From assembly GCA_963920765.1 (NCBI GenBank), contig OY987247.1, positions 6,420,471-6,484,470 of the forward strand: a DNA stretch of 64,000 nt, given 5' to 3'. A model generated the notes under the pieces. The model made no database searches and had not been told where the DNA came from. It saw only the letters and a list, made by a program, of their open reading frames with translations. This DNA is from Ulota crispa (lineage: Eukaryota > Streptophyta > Bryopsida > Orthotrichales > Orthotrichaceae). Of the stretch, positions 10,297-22,594 are shown piece after piece. How positions within the stretch are numbered: the stretch's first letter is position 1; each line of letters begins with the position of its first letter. The translations under genes were made by a program, and so were the position numbers.

Positions 10297-12459
10297 TGTC
10301 CTGATGGACTTCCCTCCATCATGTAAATAGCTGTTATTTCTTTATGTTTGTGTTGATTTCAATAAATCAACAGTTGAGGCAAAAGGGGTGGTCGTGGTGA
10401 GGATCACGGTTTGGTGACAGCGCAGCGGCCATAGATTCCAATGCGCTGCGCCGTCTTGTCACATGCACAGCTCAGGGGGGTAGGTAGCGGGTTGGCTGGG
10501 CCAATTTCCTGCCTCACTAGCTGCCAAGCCGTGAGCCGCCATCACCGCTCGACGAGTTCGATGGGATTCGAACCTGGACCGGCGGGCGGCCAGAAACGAC
10601 CGCTTTTCCAGCCAACCAAGTCCACGACTTGGCAACTGAAGACAAGCGTTTGACGCTATTATATGCTCGCAAGAGCACGTGGCCATTTTATGATGGTGTT
10701 TATTTTGTAATTTAATCATTTTCATATGTTTATCTAGAGATTTTGGAAGGCTCATATATTTTGCCTTTGTTTGAATAAAAATACTAAGGATTTAGAAGTC
10801 AATGGGAAAGGTGTGAAAGGAAAAGGGTTTTGGCATCTATGGTGGGGTTAGGATAAGGAGGAGCATGGGCTGATGTGCCCCACCTCCCTACCTTAGATAG
10901 GGTCGAAATTGTGGAGGAAAGATCCCTTAGTTGTTGGAAGTTAGTGTATGAGTGTTGGTGAGAAGAAGGGAGAAAAATCCCGAAACTTTGATGGGAGATT
11001 TTTTTCTGTGTATACGTGATTTTGAATTGAAATTTGAGGAGGTTGTTTCTTGTGTGATTACCTTTCCAAAATGAGTTTGCAAGTTTGATTTGGAGTTGTG
11101 ATGCAAAAGTTATGAGTGTTTGAATTTTGGAGTCAAAAAGCCAAACTATGAAGAAAGGCTGAGACTTCGACAAGCGATAACTTATGATCTGTATATCATT
11201 TTGCAACAAGATTTAGAGAGAGTGTTTATCTTAGTATTGGCTTTCTAAAAAGTCTTTAAACTTGAAGTTTGAAGCTTGGACGAGAAAGTTATGGAAGTGT
11301 GAAGGTTTGGAGGTGGCTGTCCTTTTGTTAGGAGAAAGCCGAGACTTTGAAGAGCTACAACTTTTGGACAGTATGAGATTTTCTTCTCAAAATTTTAGGA
11401 GTGATAGTTTGTTGTCATAGCTTTTCAAATTGTCTTTAATCATTTCATTTGGAGTTTTATTGAAGAAGTTATAGTGGATAGAAGTTGCGGGTTTGGGTGC
11501 TCTCTAAAAAATTGAGACCCACACTTTGATTGACTAGAGCTTTCGGACAAAGTTTTGTTTTGAAGTGCAAATTTTATGGATTGACGCCAGTGATATCATC
11601 TTTCTAATTTGATATTACGTTTCTATGGGTGATGTATAGAACAAAAGTTATAGAGGTTTTTTAGAGGCAGTGTTTAGTTTGTAAAGAGGAAGAAGAGCCT
11701 CTACTTTGAACTCGCATAACTTTTGGACAGTATCTTAGATTGAGTTGAAATTTGGAGGGATGTTAGAAGGTTAGGAGAGCTTTTCAAATTGCTATTACAC
11801 TTAGCATTTGAATCTTTGAGCCATCTGTGGCATTAGATAGAAGGTTACTGCCTTTTCTAGGACTTGTTATTTGTGATTTTCCCCATTGTTTTTATTAAAA
11901 CGTGAAGACTTGAAGACTTGAAGACATGAAGACTTGAAGATCTGAAGATATGAAGACTTCAAGAGGAATGTTTTGGGTTTATTTTTTTTTGTATGTGTGG
12001 GATGTGGCTTTGTTATTCCTAGCCGGTTTTGGAGGCTCGTTTGTCAATTCATTTCCATTCTGTTTTGTAAACCTTGTTGCGGGCAGTTTGGGTTAAACCA
12101 AACTTAACCCCATTTATTGTCGTGGTGACGAAGTGGGATTGATCACCCACATGGTCGAGACTTGCTCTGTTCTCACGATCTGGAGTTTTGGCCAGCACAT
12201 CGTGAATTTGATTTTAGGATCCCGTCATACGGACGGCAGCTCGTGTCTGCTGTCCCGATCTACCCGTCCCGTATCCAGTGGGCTCTTATCCCTACCTTGA
12301 CCCTTATACCCTTAGAGCCAGCCACAGGATAGGCCAACGGAAGACTAAAGACTGAAGATTTGAAGAGAAGATCAAGATTGACAACGTTTTCAGTCGGCAA
12401 CGCACGATCGCAGCAAGACACCCTGCGTGTTCCCAAGGCGCGCCTCTCTCAACCCGACA
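10297..12459 (+). repeat. 3' LTR of the Ty3/gypsy element
   Basis: Same length and almost the same sequence as 1883-4045, with about six differences seen in 2163 positions. It is preceded by a purine-rich stretch (AGAGAGGGTGCA) in the position of a polypurine tract and followed by the CCGC target duplication. Confidence 0.95.
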
Positions 12460-12463
12460 CCGC

Positions 12464-13836
12464 ATCCAGGATTTGGATGTATTATATCAATTGATTCCAA
12501 ATCCAAGTCTAAGACTCAGAATTATATACTCACAATTGGTTCCTTTCCTCATTGCTCTTGTCCTTACTTCACAAAGATGCTCCCAAAGGCATTTGGAAGG
12601 CATGGGTAGTTGCAACTGCAAGCACTAGTACTTTGCATTCTTGTTTATTTGCAAACTAGATCCGGATGTAGACCTCTTCATCCATGCTCCATCATTCAAT
12701 TTTTTTGAAGTCAAGCGTGTGTTGCTAAGCCCAGGACTTTTTCAGTGATAGCAACCGTAAGCTTTAGCAGACCTCATCAAATTTTGTGAAGTTTTCATGA
12801 ACTTATTGTTGTAGTTTTAACTACAAAAATCTTTCTTGCATTCAGACCAATTTTGATACTATGGTTTTGAATATGTTATTCTTTTGTTGTATTCCAATTC
12901 ACAGTTGAGTAACCTTGAAATTTTTCTATGTACCCTAATTTGTCTTCCTTCTCTACATTAGTGTCTGATCCATTTTATTTCTGAACATCAAATTACATCC
13001 AGCATTACAACATTCATTCTTTGGAGTACTACAAGTTTCATCATCTCAATTATATAAATATGTAGACTTGTTGACAAATCAATTCATTTGTTCATGCATT
13101 TGATATTGGTTTTTATTTTGTAAACAAGCATTATTGCATCGTCATTATGTATCACTTGTTCTACATTTTGAAGCTTGTTTACAATTGTGTCTTTCAAATT
13201 GGTTGACATTCAATTTTGCCTACTAAGACTTTTATTTTTCCAATTTCAATTTCTATGTTCCTTGCATGCAATGGACTCTCCAAACGCCCCACTCATTAAT
13301 CCTTATCATCAATTGTAGGTAGTACAATGAATGAAACTCCGTCCACTTTGAAGAATATTTTGCATTCCATCCATGGTCATAGGCCCTGTACTTACATGGT
13401 CTTAGGGTAATCAAATTTTAGACTTCAAATTTCAAAATTTTAATAATTTCTTTCTTAAAGTTCTTGGTTTTGTTTGAAAACATTCAATGATTTTCAGCAG
13501 AAATTATCTCACTACTCACGAAATCTAGGCTCACAACTCATGGCTCACGAAGCTACGCTCACAAAATAGCGCCTCCTCGTCAGCGCATACAACATTACTT
13601 CTTTTGCATTCATGGCCATTTTTTGTGTATTGATTATTGTATTTTTAGCCACCCCTAAGTTGCTTTTTTGAGTCTCGTTTCCAATTGCTAGCCTAGTTTC
13701 TTCTGATTCTAGGCCCAATGAATGTGCCTTACTATTTCCCACAGCCATTTCCTTTTGTGCACACCCAAACTCATAAAAAAATTCCATACAACATTCAAAA
13801 AGTACCAAAATTGACCACAAACAAGTCGACTGGTCC
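12464..13836. other. AT-rich intergenic stretch, no gene seen
   Basis: Short open frames only, with no recognisable protein or RNA gene and no obvious terminal repeats. It ends at the TTAA (13837-13840) that flanks the next element. Confidence 0.6.
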
Positions 13837-13840
13837 TTAA

Positions 13841-15396
13841 CCCCTCATTGCCTAAGGGGATGTTTTGTGTCCTCTAGCTGGCCATCACTCCAACTTGAAG
13901 TGCTATAACTTTTGCGTTGATTGTCCAAATTTAATAAAATTTGTTGATAAAGTTGAGCATACTAATCAAGTTTCTATGATAAAATTTCCAAATCAGTATA
14001 AGACATATTGAGTTTGTGAGAACCATTCAAAGTTCACAGGGTCCTTGGGGAGATCACTTAGTGTATCTGTAACTAACCATGTGAGTTAAGTGGTTTTTTG
14101 TTCCCCTATTTATTTTTAAATGAACTATGATTTCAACTAACAATTTCAAGCATTGTTTAATCAGGACTATAGGATTCTATTGCCAAAATCTTCAAACCAA
14201 ATAATGTATTGAATGATTTCTAGAGAAGGTTGAAAAATGAACTAAAATGGCATGATTTTCAACTCAAATATTTATAAAGAACACATTTAGATGACCATTG
14301 CATCAATATTCAAGAGATATAAAATTTCAATAGAATTTCATTTTTTAGATTTTTTTGTGTATTTAAAAAAAAAAATCTTATATAAGATAGAGGTGTGAAA
14401 GTTGTTTTTAGCTCTACAGTGAATCATATTTTTTCAAAAATTTGTAACTAATTATTGGTAACAAATAAAAATATCAATAATTCATAACATAAACTTTTGA
14501 AGTAGGAGAATCTACTCATATTTTTTCTTTTCCTTTTATATAAGTTTTAGGACATAAGATAGGGGTTCAAAATCTTAACGCGTGTAGTTTTTAAAAGACC
14601 CTCTTAGTGATCTCCCCAAGACAAGGTCAATTTGATTTCACCACAATGCATTGTGCTAGCTGCAACTTTGGGGTCTTGTATCATTTTCATTAAATGTTTG
14701 TTTTCAATGAAATTTGTTGGGTTTTTTACCCCCTTAAAGTCTAGAAACTATACTAAATTTTTCATGTCAATCCAAAAATTTTGGAATGTTTGGGCACCTC
14801 TCACATTTCAAAATCCACACATTTTTTATTTACAATGAACTTTGGTGGTTTATAACTTCTTCATAGAAACTTTGTTTTCAATATTTGTTATTGGGAAAGT
14901 TGCGCATACCAGTCCAATTACTATGGTTAAAATTTCATATCAATCCAAAAAGTTATGAGTGAATGAAAAGCATTTTAGTAGAGGGAGGTTTTGCCATAGA
15001 TGTGATTTTTTGCTACTTTTTCACTGATTTTTGACATTTCAAAATAATTTTGCAAACAAATAAGTATATTGATTGATATTTTCTTTCACCAATGTGTTTG
15101 TATATTAGTTTGAATCACATTACATTTTAATTATTTTTCATTTGAGTACGTTTAGATATAAAATTTCAACTCCAAATGTGTTTTTAAGAAAATTTCAACA
15201 TCTTTTTGCAACACTAAAACATTACAATCTTTCAATCTATGTGGTCAAATGACCGCAAATTTGATCCACATCATCTACAACATGCACACTACAAGATTAT
15301 ACGGTTGAGATTTTCATACTCTATTGGCATTCAAAATTACAAAACTTCAAAAACAAGGATGCCTTTAGGCCCTTTTGGACCTTAGACAATGAGGAG
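13841..15396. mobile_element. TTAA-flanked piggyBac-like non-autonomous element (copy F)
   Basis: Left end CCCCTCATTGCCTAAGG follows TTAA (13837-13840). The right end, read in reverse complement, is CTCCTCATTGTCTAAGG and is followed by TTAA (15397-15400). Near-identical inverted ends and a symmetrical TTAA duplication are the piggyBac signature. The interior is AT-rich, has no transposase frame, and holds the 577-bp hAT-like insert at 14044-14620. Confidence 0.65.
14044..14620. mobile_element. hAT-like MITE nested in a TTAA element
   Basis: Inverted ends CTTGGGGAGATCACTTAG and, on the other strand, CTTGGGGAGATCACTAAG. Flanking octamers ACAGGGTC (14036-14043) and ACAAGGTC (14621-14628) match at 7 of 8 positions, as expected for an 8-bp hAT-type duplication. 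It has no coding capacity. Confidence 0.65.
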
Positions 15397-15400
15397 TTAA

Positions 15401-16521
15401 AAGGTTAAAGGCAAGGTGACCTTAGAATTGAATTCTATATCATTTGTTCACTGACCTTAGAATTAACTTCTACACCATTTGTTCACTCTTTGCTAGTTTG
15501 GTTGAATGACTCATACTAAGTACAACTCTAATTTTGCACTTGCATGACCAGAAGCACTATGCATCGAAATTGTTTTGCATAAACAAACACAAAATTTGGC
15601 TAGTGTTTGAAAAATCCTCCAATTTTTGTTTTTTCTACATATAACAATGACTTCTCGTGCCACCTATCATCTCATGAAACAAATCTTTGAAACTATCAAT
15701 TTTATCTCTTCAACCACAACCACACGTAAGCCAGTACTTGATCGTAAATCCAAGTGTGTCAATATCAGATTCAATCCGCCCCCACGTAAAAGACCTTTTG
15801 AATTATCAAATTTGTTATCGAACAATGTTTTATTTGCAAAATTAGTCAAATAATTGGTCATCTCAAATATCAATAAATTGGATTGATTGTTTTTAGCAAA
15901 TCAAAATATAATTCTTACTGAATCAAATAACTAAACATATATTTATTCATGTACTCAAATTCATATAATATTTGTGAAGATCCTAAGCTCTTAATTGTTG
16001 ATATATATATAAATATAAACAATGATTAGGCAATATATGCTTTTATAATTGATGTTTTCCCAATACCCAAGAATCTAATCATTTCAATTTGAAATATATG
16101 AACTTAGTCCATTATAAGAATATGTATTCCCAAAAATCAATCGGGTCTTCGCTTTGCAACTGTTATCGATTTTGGTTTTTTTTTCTAAAAGAATTATAGA
16201 AATTAAAGTTTTTCATTTGAAAATAGACCGGGTTTTGGATGTCAAAAATTTGTACTAAGAAAATTTCAATTTCAAAAGCTGTACTTTTGATATATAATAG
16301 GCTTTGCAAAATTTGAAAGTTTTCAAGTTTCTTGTTTCAATCGGTGTTAAAAAAAAAGAGCTTGACATCATTTTTGTATAACTCGTTTCCATTGTCAATA
16401 TGGTTTTCTTTTGTCATATACGAACTTCATAAAGTGGTTTCTAAACAACATGTTTTATCCATGATATTGAGTGTTAATGTTGTTTCTATATAAAATCTAG
16501 ATTTAATTTTAGCTTTAAAAT
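15401..16521. other. AT-rich intergenic stretch, no gene seen
   Basis: Low-complexity A/T runs and a few short open frames (for example about 15626-15853) without recognisable similarity or splice context. No RNA gene or terminal repeat was found. Confidence 0.6.
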
Positions 16522-16678
16522 CACTAGAAAAAATCTTGCAGTAAATGACTAGTTCACAACGATTGCAAATGTCCTAGATAGCTGTAATTGAGTCATTGTA
16601 TAATTTTTCATTGTGTAGTTGTTTAGGATATTTGCGGTTGTTGTGAACCAGTCATTTAAGATAGTTTTTTCTTCTAGT
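16522..16678. mobile_element. CACTA-like MITE
   Basis: Left end CACTAGAAAAAATCTTGC. The right end in reverse complement (ACTAGAAGAAAAAACTATC) lacks the very last base. Inside the ends both arms share TAAATGACTRGTTCACAAC. AAT flanks both sides, a 3-bp duplication as used by CACTA (CMC/EnSpm) elements. The size is close to the CACTA-like MITE at 28904-29057. Confidence 0.55.
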
Positions 16679-17019
16679 AATTGTACAATTGTAATAAAAC
16701 AATTCTAAATTTCTGAAATTTCACAATCATCAAAAAGCTCATGATATTTTCAAAATTATTTTTCTTGTGTTTTATGGTCACAATGAGCATATCAAGGCCA
16801 CTTGGTGTATTCAAACAAAGAAATTCATTAACCACAATAAGCTAAAAAAAATACCCTTACAATGTTTAAAAATTGGAATTTTCCTGCTGTATTTATAAGT
16901 TTTTCAATGTATAAAATTAAATTTAAAACTTGGTTTGTATTATCTCTTGAAAACGTGTTGTAATTGCAATGTTAAAATATTATGGAGCAATTTACATCTC
17001 TCAAATTTTCTGAAATATT

Positions 17020-17036
17020 AGAAATCCTCTTTGAAA
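17020..17036. repeat. 17-bp target-site duplication, 3' side of the LINE
   Basis: AGAAATCCTCTTTGAAA is repeated exactly at 24900-24916 and fixes both ends of the minus-strand LINE. Confidence 0.95.
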
Positions 17037-17362
17037 ATGCCCCTTGCGGGGAAAAAATTGGTTTGTCCAGAGACGTCGTGTTCATATAATTAAAGTGAAA
17101 TCGAATACATGAAATACTCTTAGTTGGGAAGAGCGCCAGGAACCCTGGAGGGATCGGCTGTTTCTACTGGGAGTCAAGAGTCAATGTAGATAAGGCTCAA
17201 GAGCTGCTTTTACTATTGTAAAGCACTCGTTGCCTAGAGAAGAGGGGCTGCGCTAAGAAGGGTCAGCAATGGAAAGCCGGAGCTTCGAGAAGCCGGTAAG
17301 GTGGTGGCCTCCTTGACACGTGTTGCAGCTGCAGCCTGGCTTTGCTTAGACCTAGTAAGGGC

Positions 17363-18715
17363 CTAATTGACAAAGCAAGGTGGAGGATTGTAGAACCATG
17401 TGACTGAATGCCCTTCATCAATACAGAAACAAGGAGGGCTAGTAATCCATTGGGTGTAGAAGGCAATTTCAATCTTTTGGAGTGTGTCCTCATCTTTAGG
17501 GAATTGATGGATGTAGCGCCATGTTGCAAGGCTTGCATGCAAGGTGCTCAGCCATGCTCTTTGCATAACGAGGATGATTGAGGCAGGTTCATTGTTGAAA
17601 CACTGATGGCAACCTTCTATCCAGATGAACCAAATGAGGTGGCAGCGTAGATTATCCCAGGGGTGCTTGTCGTATACATACTTGAGCTTTGTAGCACCTG
17701 TGATAGGCACCCTGAACCACCCGAAGAGTGCTTGCTCCCATGATTCGTAACGAGAGCCCTTGTGTTGGATTGTTGCATGATGATAGCGTCTCCAGAACTC
17801 TTTAGCACACCCGCACCTCCAAAATAGGTGACTGTACATCTCCTCTTGTCTAAACCTGCATAATTCACATGGTGGCGCTTCAAGCATCCCTATGTGTTTG
17901 AGCCATGCTCTTGTAACAACACCGCAATTGATGAGGGACTAGAGGAAGGTTGCTAACTTGCGGGGATGGGATTGGTGCCATAAGAACTTGTAATATTGCT
18001 TATGGTTTGCTGGGTTGTTCCCTCCTACCTTAAAGATGTCGTTTGCTTGGATGTGTGCTTTGCGTGCAGGAGTCCTATTTTTGTAACCACGTTTTACAAT
18101 ATATTCATAGAAAGGCGGTGGCTTGTGAGATGGGATTTTTCCCCAAATCCAGTCTCCCAAGTCACATGGGAGGTCAATGAGGAATCTGGATCCAACTAGG
18201 TGGACTCTGGATCTAGGCGAAATTCCGAGATTGAGTTGGGAGAAACATTGGCTCTATGAGTTCCATGTTGCAACCTTTACAGGCATGTAGCAATGCCCCT
18301 GCAATCTATAGTTGCTCTGATCTCTGAGGAGTAGCCTAGAGGCCGCTTGCAAGATAAAACAAGCTGCTATGATTGTCTGGTTGGTAGTATTGATGGTCAG
18401 AATGAAGAAAATATGTCGGAGTTCTTGGCCGATGTCTTCCCCGACCCATTCGCCTTCCGTCAGCTTGTATGGGATTTGTGGATCCCACATGATCAATGAG
18501 ATTACCTTGACCCTATTTTCTACGTAGCTTTCCTTGTCTCTCAGTCTAGGGAAGTGAGTTGCCAGCTCTACTGCCAATTGCCAATCATCTCGTTTAAAGT
18601 TCCATAGGTCACTAACCCTTAGTAGGCCACCTTGTGCCCATTGTTGTAAACTAGCTTGCTCCCCAAAGCCAGCTGGTTGGCCATGTCCGTCATGTATGCT
18701 GGGGTTGCCGAACAA
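17363..18715 (-). pseudogene. LINE ORF2 C-terminal connector and zf-RVT region, broken
   Basis: It ends in CELCRFRQEEMYSHLFWRC followed by a tryptophan-rich segment (FIWIEGCHQCFNNEP), the usual zf-RVT ending of plant L1 ORF2 proteins. The upstream connector (18254-18715) is in a different frame. The stop near 17363 leaves about 325 bp of 3' sequence before the target duplication. Confidence 0.75.
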
Positions 18716-19087
18716 GGGTTGCTGGAGGATGCCGAAGGCATTCTTTGGTTCCTATTGTTGTAATGCCGACCTGATAGAGATGAATGCCTGAATTGCTGAG
18801 TTCATGAGTTTAGAATTTTTGCCTTTGGAGATGGATTGGTTGTAGAATAGCCAATTAGTGCTTGCTTGCCAATCGGATTTCCCTACCGATTTGCTTTCTC
18901 CAATCTTGTGGTGTACAATGATCTTCCAAGCTTCATTTCCGGGGCTTAAGCCGCAAATCACCAGTTTAGTCAGAAGTGCCTTTATTTGGATGAAGGGCTC
19001 AAAGAGCTTTATTCCATCGTCAGTGAGAGTTTGTATGCAAGTGTCCTAGCACACTTTTGCCTTGCAATTGTTGGTCTCTCTCTTGGA

Positions 19088-20300
19088 CTAGATGAAGTTG
19101 CGTAACAAACCTCTAATAAAATTGCAATGATTTTTATCTAACCTGCAGCTAGCTGCAGTGTACCAGTATATGGCCATTAGCACTTGGTTGCAGGCTAGGA
19201 TTTGCCCTGCAAGGAATAGGTGCTGAGCAACAAAATGGTATAGCTTGGTTTCGAGGGTTCGGAGGAGGGCTTGGCAGTTCGCATTAGGGCTGATCTTGAA
19301 TCCTACTTTCAGCCCTAAATATTTGGCTGATTCTCTGTGTGGTACCCAATTGAAGCCAAAATCATCTCCCCACTGCACATTTTGTAGTTTTGGTGACGCC
19401 CAAATTGTTTGCTTCTTCTTCCAATTGACTCTTGAGCTAGATGCCATACAGTAGGTGTTCAGCACACCTTTTGCTTTCTTTTCAGATTGTTTTCTGTGCC
19501 ATGTAAGAAGAGAGCTATATCGTCCGCGTAAGAGGAGTCGGTGAGTGAGCTTCCTCCAAGCAGGTGAAACCCTTGGATAGCATATGTTAGATCCTATAGC
19601 ATATAACCTAATGAGTCCATCACAAGGATGAAGAGGAAGGGGCTACCGAGCAGTCTTGGCGAACTGATATGATAAGTGGGAAGGAGCGGCCAGTTTTCCC
19701 ATTGATGATGATTGCAGAAGATGCGTGCGTGTATAGGGCCATCACATACATTAGGAAGTCAGCTCCAAACCCTAGTTTGGATAGGATTGGCTGCATGAAA
19801 GTCCAACTAATGTGGTCAAAGGCCTTTTCAAAATCCAATAGTAGGAGTGCTAGATCTTGTTGGCTCTGTTCTACTTACACAAGGGATTCTTGTGCAAGAA
19901 CAATATTGTCTAGGATGCATTGGCCCTGGATGTACCCGGTCTGGTTAGGGCATATGATTCTTGGTAATAAGGGTTTCAGCCTATTTGCAAGAATCTTTGC
20001 AATAACCTTGTAGAAGGAGCCAGGCAAAGATATGGGTTTGTAGTTGGAAAGAAGAGTTAGGTCACCGTCCTTTGGAACTAATGTGATAATTCCTTGGCTG
20101 AAGTTAGAGGTGAGCTCTCCGGACTGGAGGGCTTTGTTGATAGCCAATAGTAGTTCCTTGTGGATGTGCTCCAAGCAGTCTTTAATGAACTCGTTGGGTA
20201 TACCATCTAGTCCCGGGGCTTTTTCGATGGCGAGGTTGAGTACCACCTCTCGTAGTTCAAAGAGGCCTACTTCCTGTGCTAAGTCCTTGTTCATTTGCTA
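19088..20300 (-). pseudogene. LINE ORF2 reverse transcriptase, broken
   Basis: Translated pieces show the non-LTR RT blocks in order: KAPGLDGIPNEFIKDC, then ILANRLKPLLPRIICPNQTG, then MDFEKAFDHISWTF, a RQDC box where RQGC is usual, SSYADDIALFL at about 19510-19545, and the SAKYLGLKVGF thumb segment. The fragments are separated by stops or frame changes. Confidence 0.9.
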
Positions 20301-20889
20301 TGTGACCATGAGAGGTACTTTGGAGCAAACTTCGGTGAGTGCATCTGCCGTATTTGCATTCCCCTTGTCTTGGCTGTAGAGGGCTTAGAAAAAATTGGTT
20401 GCCTCAGCTAGTTTTATAGATTGGTCGGAGATAGGAGTATTATTGACCATGAGGAGAGGAATGTGGGTTTGCTGCGGTTGAGCTTTATGGTACCAGAAAA
20501 AACTCTTTGTACACTGGTCTTTTTGGCAGGTCCAGAGTGCTGACATTTCATGGTGATGTTTCTCTAATTCTTGCATTATTTGTTTTTCCAGCTTTATTTG
20601 CCGTCTAGTGGCTTTTGAAATTACTGTTTCATCTCCTGGGTGGTGGGTGAGGTACAGTTCTGTAGCTTGGATTTTGGCCAGGAGCTCTTGTTCTCTTTGG
20701 AAGTAGTTGTTCCAGTTTTTGCTTGGAGATCCTGATTGCCATGGAATTCACCCTAGCCAAGGCTCCTTCTATCCATATTAGCCAAGATTGACCCTCAAGG
20801 TTTGGCTCGGAACTCCAAGAGTTTTCAAGCTGAAGCTTGTGCTGAAGATTTTTAAGAATACTAGGATTGAATCGGCCCTTTCTTGTTTT

Positions 20890-21985
20890 GGTTCTATCAA
20901 GGGAAGGGTGTCTAGTGAGCAAGACCGAGCAATGGTTGGAAAGGCTCCTAATGTGTGGAAAAATGAGGTGTGTACTGCCACTTTCCTCTATGAGGAAACT
21001 CGTGTAAAACCTGTCTAACCTTGCTTTTTTGTTAGCTTGTCGCCTTGTCCTGCTCTTGCATTGTCCCACGTGTGTTGCTTGGAGTTTTGGTTCTTGATGG
21101 TGTCACATTGTGCTGCATCCTGTAAGCCGTATGTGTACAGTAGTTGTGCCCACTTTGTTTTCTCGCTCCAATTCATCCCAAGCCTAGTCTCTTGGCTTCC
21201 TTATCTATCTTCTCTGCATTCTACCATGTTGAAATCTCCACTTAATATGAAGGAATCTGTCTCGATGTTTGTCTACCTTATCTGTCTCCAAAGCAGTTGT
21301 CTACCCAAGCTATCTGAGTGGGCCTAGATATTAATAACTATTAGAGTTGTATTGTCATCACATTGAAAAATGATGTATTGTGCTTTGCCTTGTGAGATGA
21401 TCTTGTTCTTGATGACCTTTGGAGCCAGATTGGACGATACTAGCATTGATGTTCCTCCTCTGCATCAAACTCCGTTATCAGCAATAACCCCTAGGCTCTA
21501 GAATTTGAGACCTCCTCTGAATGGCAAACTACTAGTGTTTATGCAGGCCTCTTGGAGAAACCAGTGTTCTTGGACTAGGATCAGGTGGGAAGGAGTCTCT
21601 AACCTCTCAAAAACCATACGGATGTGTGTTTGTTTTTTGATCCCTATGCTCCCTGTCAATACCTCTTGTATTGAGGGTGGCAATTGCTAGTTGGCTCTGC
21701 ATGATAGAGAAGTTTTTTTCTAGGCTTGGAAGCTCCCAGATGGATGAGAGATTTTGTGTTTTGGGCTGCCAATTAGATGTGTCATACTCATTAATGTCTG
21801 AGCTAAGCCAGTTTTCCATGAGTATGTTGGCCATGACACGTCCTTTGGAAGTTGAGAGTTTTCCGATAGCAGTGCTTGGGATCCATGAGTACTTGCAAGT
21901 TTTTATGACTTGAGTTTTAGGGGGACCTTGATAGCTGCGAGTATTGTCAATTCTTGGTGCTTTGGAAGCCCATCCCATTGGCTTG
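20890..21985 (-). pseudogene. LINE ORF2 endonuclease domain, broken
   Basis: The minus strand reads LAIATLNTRGID (start of an APE-type endonuclease), then LILVQEHWF, and, near 21200-21240, SFILSGDFNMVE. These are the N-terminal, QE and GDFN boxes of plant LINE endonucleases in the right order. They lie in more than one frame with several stops between them. Confidence 0.8.
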
Positions 21986-22594
21986 ACCACATGATGCTTT
22001 CCCAAGTCTTGTTCTTGTGCAGTTTGTGAGATAAGTTGGCAGCAAGATAGTTCTTGATTTGTTGTAGTAGAATTTCAGTGAAGGCTTGTGTGGTTGGACT
22101 TGGGTTCCCTTCCTTGAATTCCGTTGACATTGGCTCTATGAAACCATTTCAAAAGAACCTTGTTTGAGGAGGATGAAGTTTTCATTTGCTGTGCCTTTGT
22201 ATATCACATGCCAGATGCTAAGTTCTCGTCTACCTGTGATTAGGATATTTTCTTTCTTGGTGTGGAAGAGGTTTCTCAGAGCTTCTACCGAGAGATTTTT
22301 TCAGATAGCTTGATAGGTACTTGAGGCCTGACATTTGTTTCTAGCTCCTCTGGCCTTGTGTTTACCAATGTTTGCCAAAATCTATGCTGTATTAGGGCCG
22401 CGATTACTATTTCTGCAGTCTCTTTGTTGTTTGGACAGGCTCCATCTTCTTTTGCAGGTGATATGTGTTGCTCAAGGTTGGGAGCAGCCAGGGATAAAGG
22501 CAACTGTGTGTGGTAGGTGTTGGCTTGGGTTCTGGTGTAGATGTGTCTTTTGGTGATCCTCTTAATTTGAGTGGTCCCTGGATTAACTCTGTTG

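Larger units (their letters stand above)
1883..12459 (+). mobile_element. Ty3/gypsy LTR retrotransposon, near-whole and young
   Basis: A 10.6-kb element with two LTRs of identical length (2163 bp) that begin TGTCC and end GACA. A 4-bp duplication CCGC flanks it (1879-1882 and 12460-12463). Between the LTRs lie a primer-binding-site-like segment, a long gag-protease frame and a long pol frame in the order reverse transcriptase, RNase H, integrase, which is the Ty3/gypsy order. Side-by-side reading of the LTRs shows only about six differences, so the insertion is recent. It looks whole or nearly so. No chromodomain was recognised at the pol C-terminus. Confidence 0.95.
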
